Shown in pieces: positions 6,607 through 7,874 of a stretch of 7,874 bases of DNA. The stretch is taken from the NCBI GenBank assembly GCA_964491395.1, contig CAZBGI010000123.1, forward strand, positions 1 through 7,874. The letters are read 5' to 3'. The stretch comes from SKVR01 sp964491395 (GTDB lineage: Bacteria; Bacteroidota; Bacteroidia; Bacteroidales; UBA7960). A program made the position numbers and the translations under genes. Positions within the stretch are counted from its first letter, which is position 1. Each line of letters starts with the position of its first letter. The notes under the pieces were generated by a model. It was not told the DNA's origin. It made no database searches and saw nothing but the letters and a program-made list of their open reading frames with translations.

Positions 6607-6614
6607 TATATTTG
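6607..6614 (+). promoter_or_regulatory. -7 promoter element for the small plus-strand gene
   Basis: Reads TATATTTG, an exact TAnnTTTG match. A weak TGTG resembling the -33 element lies 20 bases upstream (6583-6586). Transcription would begin near 6620 and give a leader of about 90 bases before the ATG at 6709, with room for a small hairpin in which TTGGTT pairs with AACCAA (about 6636-6654). No comparably good element was found for the minus-strand DUF485-symporter operon. Confidence 0.42.
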
Positions 6615-6708
6615 TAATGAAATCTAATTTAAGCTTTGGTTTTCCTTTAACCAACCGGGCTTCATAAGCAATTCAGCAAAGCTGATTACCTCTAAAAAAC
6701 TTATTTGG

Positions 6709-6906
6709 ATGGACAAAAAAGAATGGATACCTAAAATTAGTCTCACGTTGGCCATTATCTTTTTCTTAATGTTCTTTGCCTGGCCAGACTGGATTTTTCA
6801 AAACGATGCGATGTTTATAATATTTTGCTCTTTTTGCATTGTGAGTGGTGTTGCAAGTTATATCCTTACTGAACAAATAAGAAAAGAAAAGGAAGAAAAC
6901 CATTAA
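6709..6906 (+). CDS. Small two-helix membrane protein, unknown function
   Basis: A 65-residue open frame that I do not recognise as a named family. It looks like a real small membrane protein: a basic N-terminus (MDKKEWIPK), a hydrophobic helix at about 10-25, a second at about 34-53, and a highly charged tail (EQIRKEKEENH). It does not overlap another likely gene, and it has an exact TAnnTTTG element about 95 bases upstream. No Shine-Dalgarno site precedes the ATG. It is transcribed away from the symporter operon and converges on the Rpn nuclease gene. A two-helix build resembles the small accessory proteins of transporters, but that is not evidence of function. Confidence 0.5.
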   Translation: MDKKEWIPKISLTLAIIFFLMFFAWPDWIFQNDAMFIIFCSFCIVSGVASYILTEQIRKEKEENH

Positions 6907-6930
6907 TGATTTTGTAGATTTTAGCAAAAA

Positions 6931-6963
6931 GCCAGGGTATGACCAGACTTCATGCACTGACTA
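6931..6963 (-). terminator. Hairpin repeat, copy B; likely terminator of the Rpn nuclease gene
   Basis: A hairpin in which 6933-6942 pairs with 6950-6959 around a 7-base loop, with one mismatch and one G-T pair. On the minus strand it is followed by GCTTTTTG, so it has the stem plus T-run form of an intrinsic terminator, about 30 bases past the Rpn stop codon. It lies between convergent genes and may also stop plus-strand transcripts. Bases 6933-6963 repeat 144-174 at 27 of 31 positions in the same orientation. Confidence 0.55.
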
Positions 6964-6991
6964 TGAAATTGAGACAAAAGAAATTTCCTGA

Positions 6992-7840
6992 TTATGACTT
7001 TTCAACATCCTCGGCTCTCAAACCTGTAATACCGGCAATTTCTGGAAGGGGCATTCCCGATTTTTTCAACCTTTTTGCGATTTCTTCCTTTTCCTTGTTT
7101 TTTCCTTCCTCTAAGCCTTTTACCCATCCTTCATCCAGTGCTGCAGATAACAGGGTTTTTTCTGAGCTTATACGATCCCAGTTTTTCTCGTACATTTCTT
7201 TTTCGGCCTTACTCAATGAAGCCTCCATTACATAAGTGATCGCTTTTTGTATTTCAGGTTGCTTCAGCAACTCAGGGTCAATTGTTTCGGTACGCTCATT
7301 GATTTCGGTCATAAACCTTAACCACAAAACCTGCAGTTTTTTTTCGGCAATATTAATGGCCTTAAACTTTTCCAGTTCAATAAAAACAAATTCCAGTCCA
7401 TGAAGCCGCTCATTACTGTCTTTCAGGTGTACCACGGCATAATGGTGATAATAATCGGGTGATTGGGGTAGGTAATTGGCATTGATAAGGTTGAGGGCAT
7501 ACACGGGTTTGAGGCTTCTGAATTCCACCCCTTTATCGCTTTGGGTCACATACGCCCGGGAGGCGTTGAACAGCACCCGCTGTTTAAAAGCGGTGGTCCA
7601 GTTCATCTGCATTTCTACCAGGAACTGCCGGCCCAGATTGTCTTTGCATCTTACATCCACCGAGGTGAATTTTTCCAGGAAAGTCTCAGGGATCATTTCC
7701 GGAGAAAGATATTCCAGTTCAACGATTTCCTGTCCTTCGGGCAGGGGAAGCATAGAATTTAAAAAACTCCTGAGAATATCGGGATGCTCGCCGAACACCT
7801 TCTTGAATATCAAGTCATTTTTAGGGTCTAAATACTTCAT
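6992..7840 (-). CDS. Rpn/PDDEXK_2 family nuclease (putative transposase), copy 2
   Basis: A complete 282-residue protein of the Rpn/PD-(D/E)XK nuclease family, often annotated as recombination-promoting nuclease or putative transposase. It starts with the family signature DPKNDLIFKKVFG (5-17). The core motif follows: D62 in SVDVRCKDNLGRQ, then E76-M-Q78, the E-x-Q form normal for this family. Residues 211-253 are rich in charge and probably helical. The C-terminus IAKRLKKSGMPLPEIAGITG (254-273) is the short helix-turn-helix-like tail common in these proteins. Family members such as E. coli RpnA cleave DNA and raise recombination; a role in anti-phage defence has also been proposed for the group. 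Its start, leader and promoter are duplicated at the left window edge. Its own promoter element sits only 14 bases before the ATG. Confidence 0.9.
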   Translation of the reverse strand: MKYLDPKNDLIFKKVFGEHPDILRSFLNSMLPLPEGQEIVELEYLSPEMIPETFLEKFTSVDVRCKDNLGRQFLVEMQMNWTTAFKQRVLFNASRAYVTQSDKGVEFRSLKPVYALNLINANYLPQSPDYYHHYAVVHLKDSNERLHGLEFVFIELEKFKAINIAEKKLQVLWLRFMTEINERTETIDPELLKQPEIQKAITYVMEASLSKAEKEMYEKNWDRISSEKTLLSAALDEGWVKGLEEGKNKEKEEIAKRLKKSGMPLPEIAGITGLRAEDVEKS

Positions 7841-7874
7841 GGTGAATGTTTTTGCAAAGGTAGTGATTTTTTGA
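7817..7874. repeat. Long direct repeat, right copy (Rpn start plus promoter)
   Basis: The last 58 bases repeat bases 1-58 at 55 positions, same orientation. Two of the mismatches are silent changes in the first eight Rpn codons and one lies in an A/T run upstream of the promoter element. The repeat reaches the window end, so its outer limit on this side cannot be seen. Recombination between the two copies would remove about 7.8 kb containing the whole symporter-sensor block. Confidence 0.85.
7855..7862 (-). promoter_or_regulatory. -7 promoter element for Rpn copy 2
   Basis: On the minus strand this reads TACCTTTG, an exact TAnnTTTG match ending 14 bases before the ATG at 7840. It gives a very short leader without a Shine-Dalgarno site. 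The arrangement is identical to that of Rpn copy 1 (39-46), so the promoter travels with the gene start. The -33 region is at or beyond the window edge. Confidence 0.55.

Larger units (their letters stand above)
6450..6708. other. Divergent intergenic region
   Basis: This 259-bp A/T-rich stretch separates the minus-strand DUF485-symporter operon from the plus-strand small membrane protein. It must hold the operon promoter, but I find only a one-mismatch -7 candidate (TAATTTAG, minus strand, near 6527-6520) without a good -33 partner. It also contains the two palindromes at 6554-6573 and 6595-6604 and the plus-strand -7 element at 6607-6614. Confidence 0.5.

Noticed and set aside
330..6607. 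Shared decamer TTAACCCGGT at 330-339 and 6598-6607
   Set aside because: Many 10-base matches are expected by chance between sites in a window of this size, and the flanking bases do not match further.
7607..7657. E-x-Q instead of E-x-K in the Rpn nuclease core as a sign of inactivation
   Set aside because: Glutamine at this place is normal for the Rpn/PDDEXK_2 families, so it is not evidence of loss of activity.
7476..7874. Plus-strand open frame running off the right edge, antisense to the Rpn gene
   Set aside because: It is a shadow of the Rpn coding sequence, and no start signal is visible.
1..7874. Circular element suggested by matching window ends
   Set aside because: The 58-base ends differ at three positions, two of them silent codon changes, so they are two diverged loci rather than an overlap of one circular molecule.
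1..7874. CRISPR array, tRNA, rRNA or known riboswitch
   Set aside because: No regularly spaced repeat-spacer series and no recognisable tRNA, rRNA or riboswitch core was seen on either strand.

Overview
The window looks like a piece of a Bacteroidota chromosome, probably a marine or sediment member near Bacteroidales/Cytophagales. Several non-coding stretches carry the TAnnTTTG -7 element used by the Bacteroidota housekeeping sigma factor. Few genes have a Shine-Dalgarno site, and the families present (PDDEXK_2/Rpn nucleases, a DUF485 plus symporter pair) fit that phylum. This placement is an inference; there is no rRNA or other taxonomic marker. A run of exactly 100 N shows that this is a scaffolded draft assembly.

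Layout: the left edge (1-24, minus) holds only the first eight codons of an Rpn/PDDEXK_2 nuclease gene. Next comes about 335 bp without a gene, containing a hairpin repeat, a small tandem repeat and a palindrome. The middle is a co-oriented minus-strand block: a DUF485 small membrane protein (6449-6168), an ActP-like sodium:solute symporter (6171-4261, start/stop overlapped ATGA), a calcineurin-like metallophosphoesterase (4201-3452), and, after a 349-bp spacer with its own likely promoter, a large membrane sensor (3102-361). The sensor reads TM - sCache - [gap] - PAS - PAS - CBS - CBS - DUF294 nucleotidyltransferase - DUF294_C. A plus-strand 65-residue membrane protein (6709-6906) diverges from this block. 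A complete Rpn/PDDEXK_2 nuclease gene (7840-6992, minus) closes the window.

The central block reads as a small-carboxylate uptake and sensing unit. DUF485 and the symporter form the same pair as yjcH-actP in E. coli. Soluble CBS-DUF294 nucleotidyltransferases are often encoded beside such symporters. Here that output module is fused to an extracytoplasmic Cache sensor and two PAS domains, and the symporter carries an extra predicted periplasmic domain of roughly 140 residues between TM6 and TM7. The pairing suggests a transporter-linked signalling system with external ligand sensing and nucleotidyl-transfer output, possibly opposed by the metallophosphoesterase. Function, ligand and target are inference.

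The block is bracketed by two same-orientation copies of an Rpn gene start plus promoter (55 of 58 bases identical at the two window ends) and by two same-orientation copies of a 31-nt hairpin repeat (27 of 31 identical). The central genes may therefore sit between duplicated Rpn loci, or the contig may have been cut at repeats during assembly.
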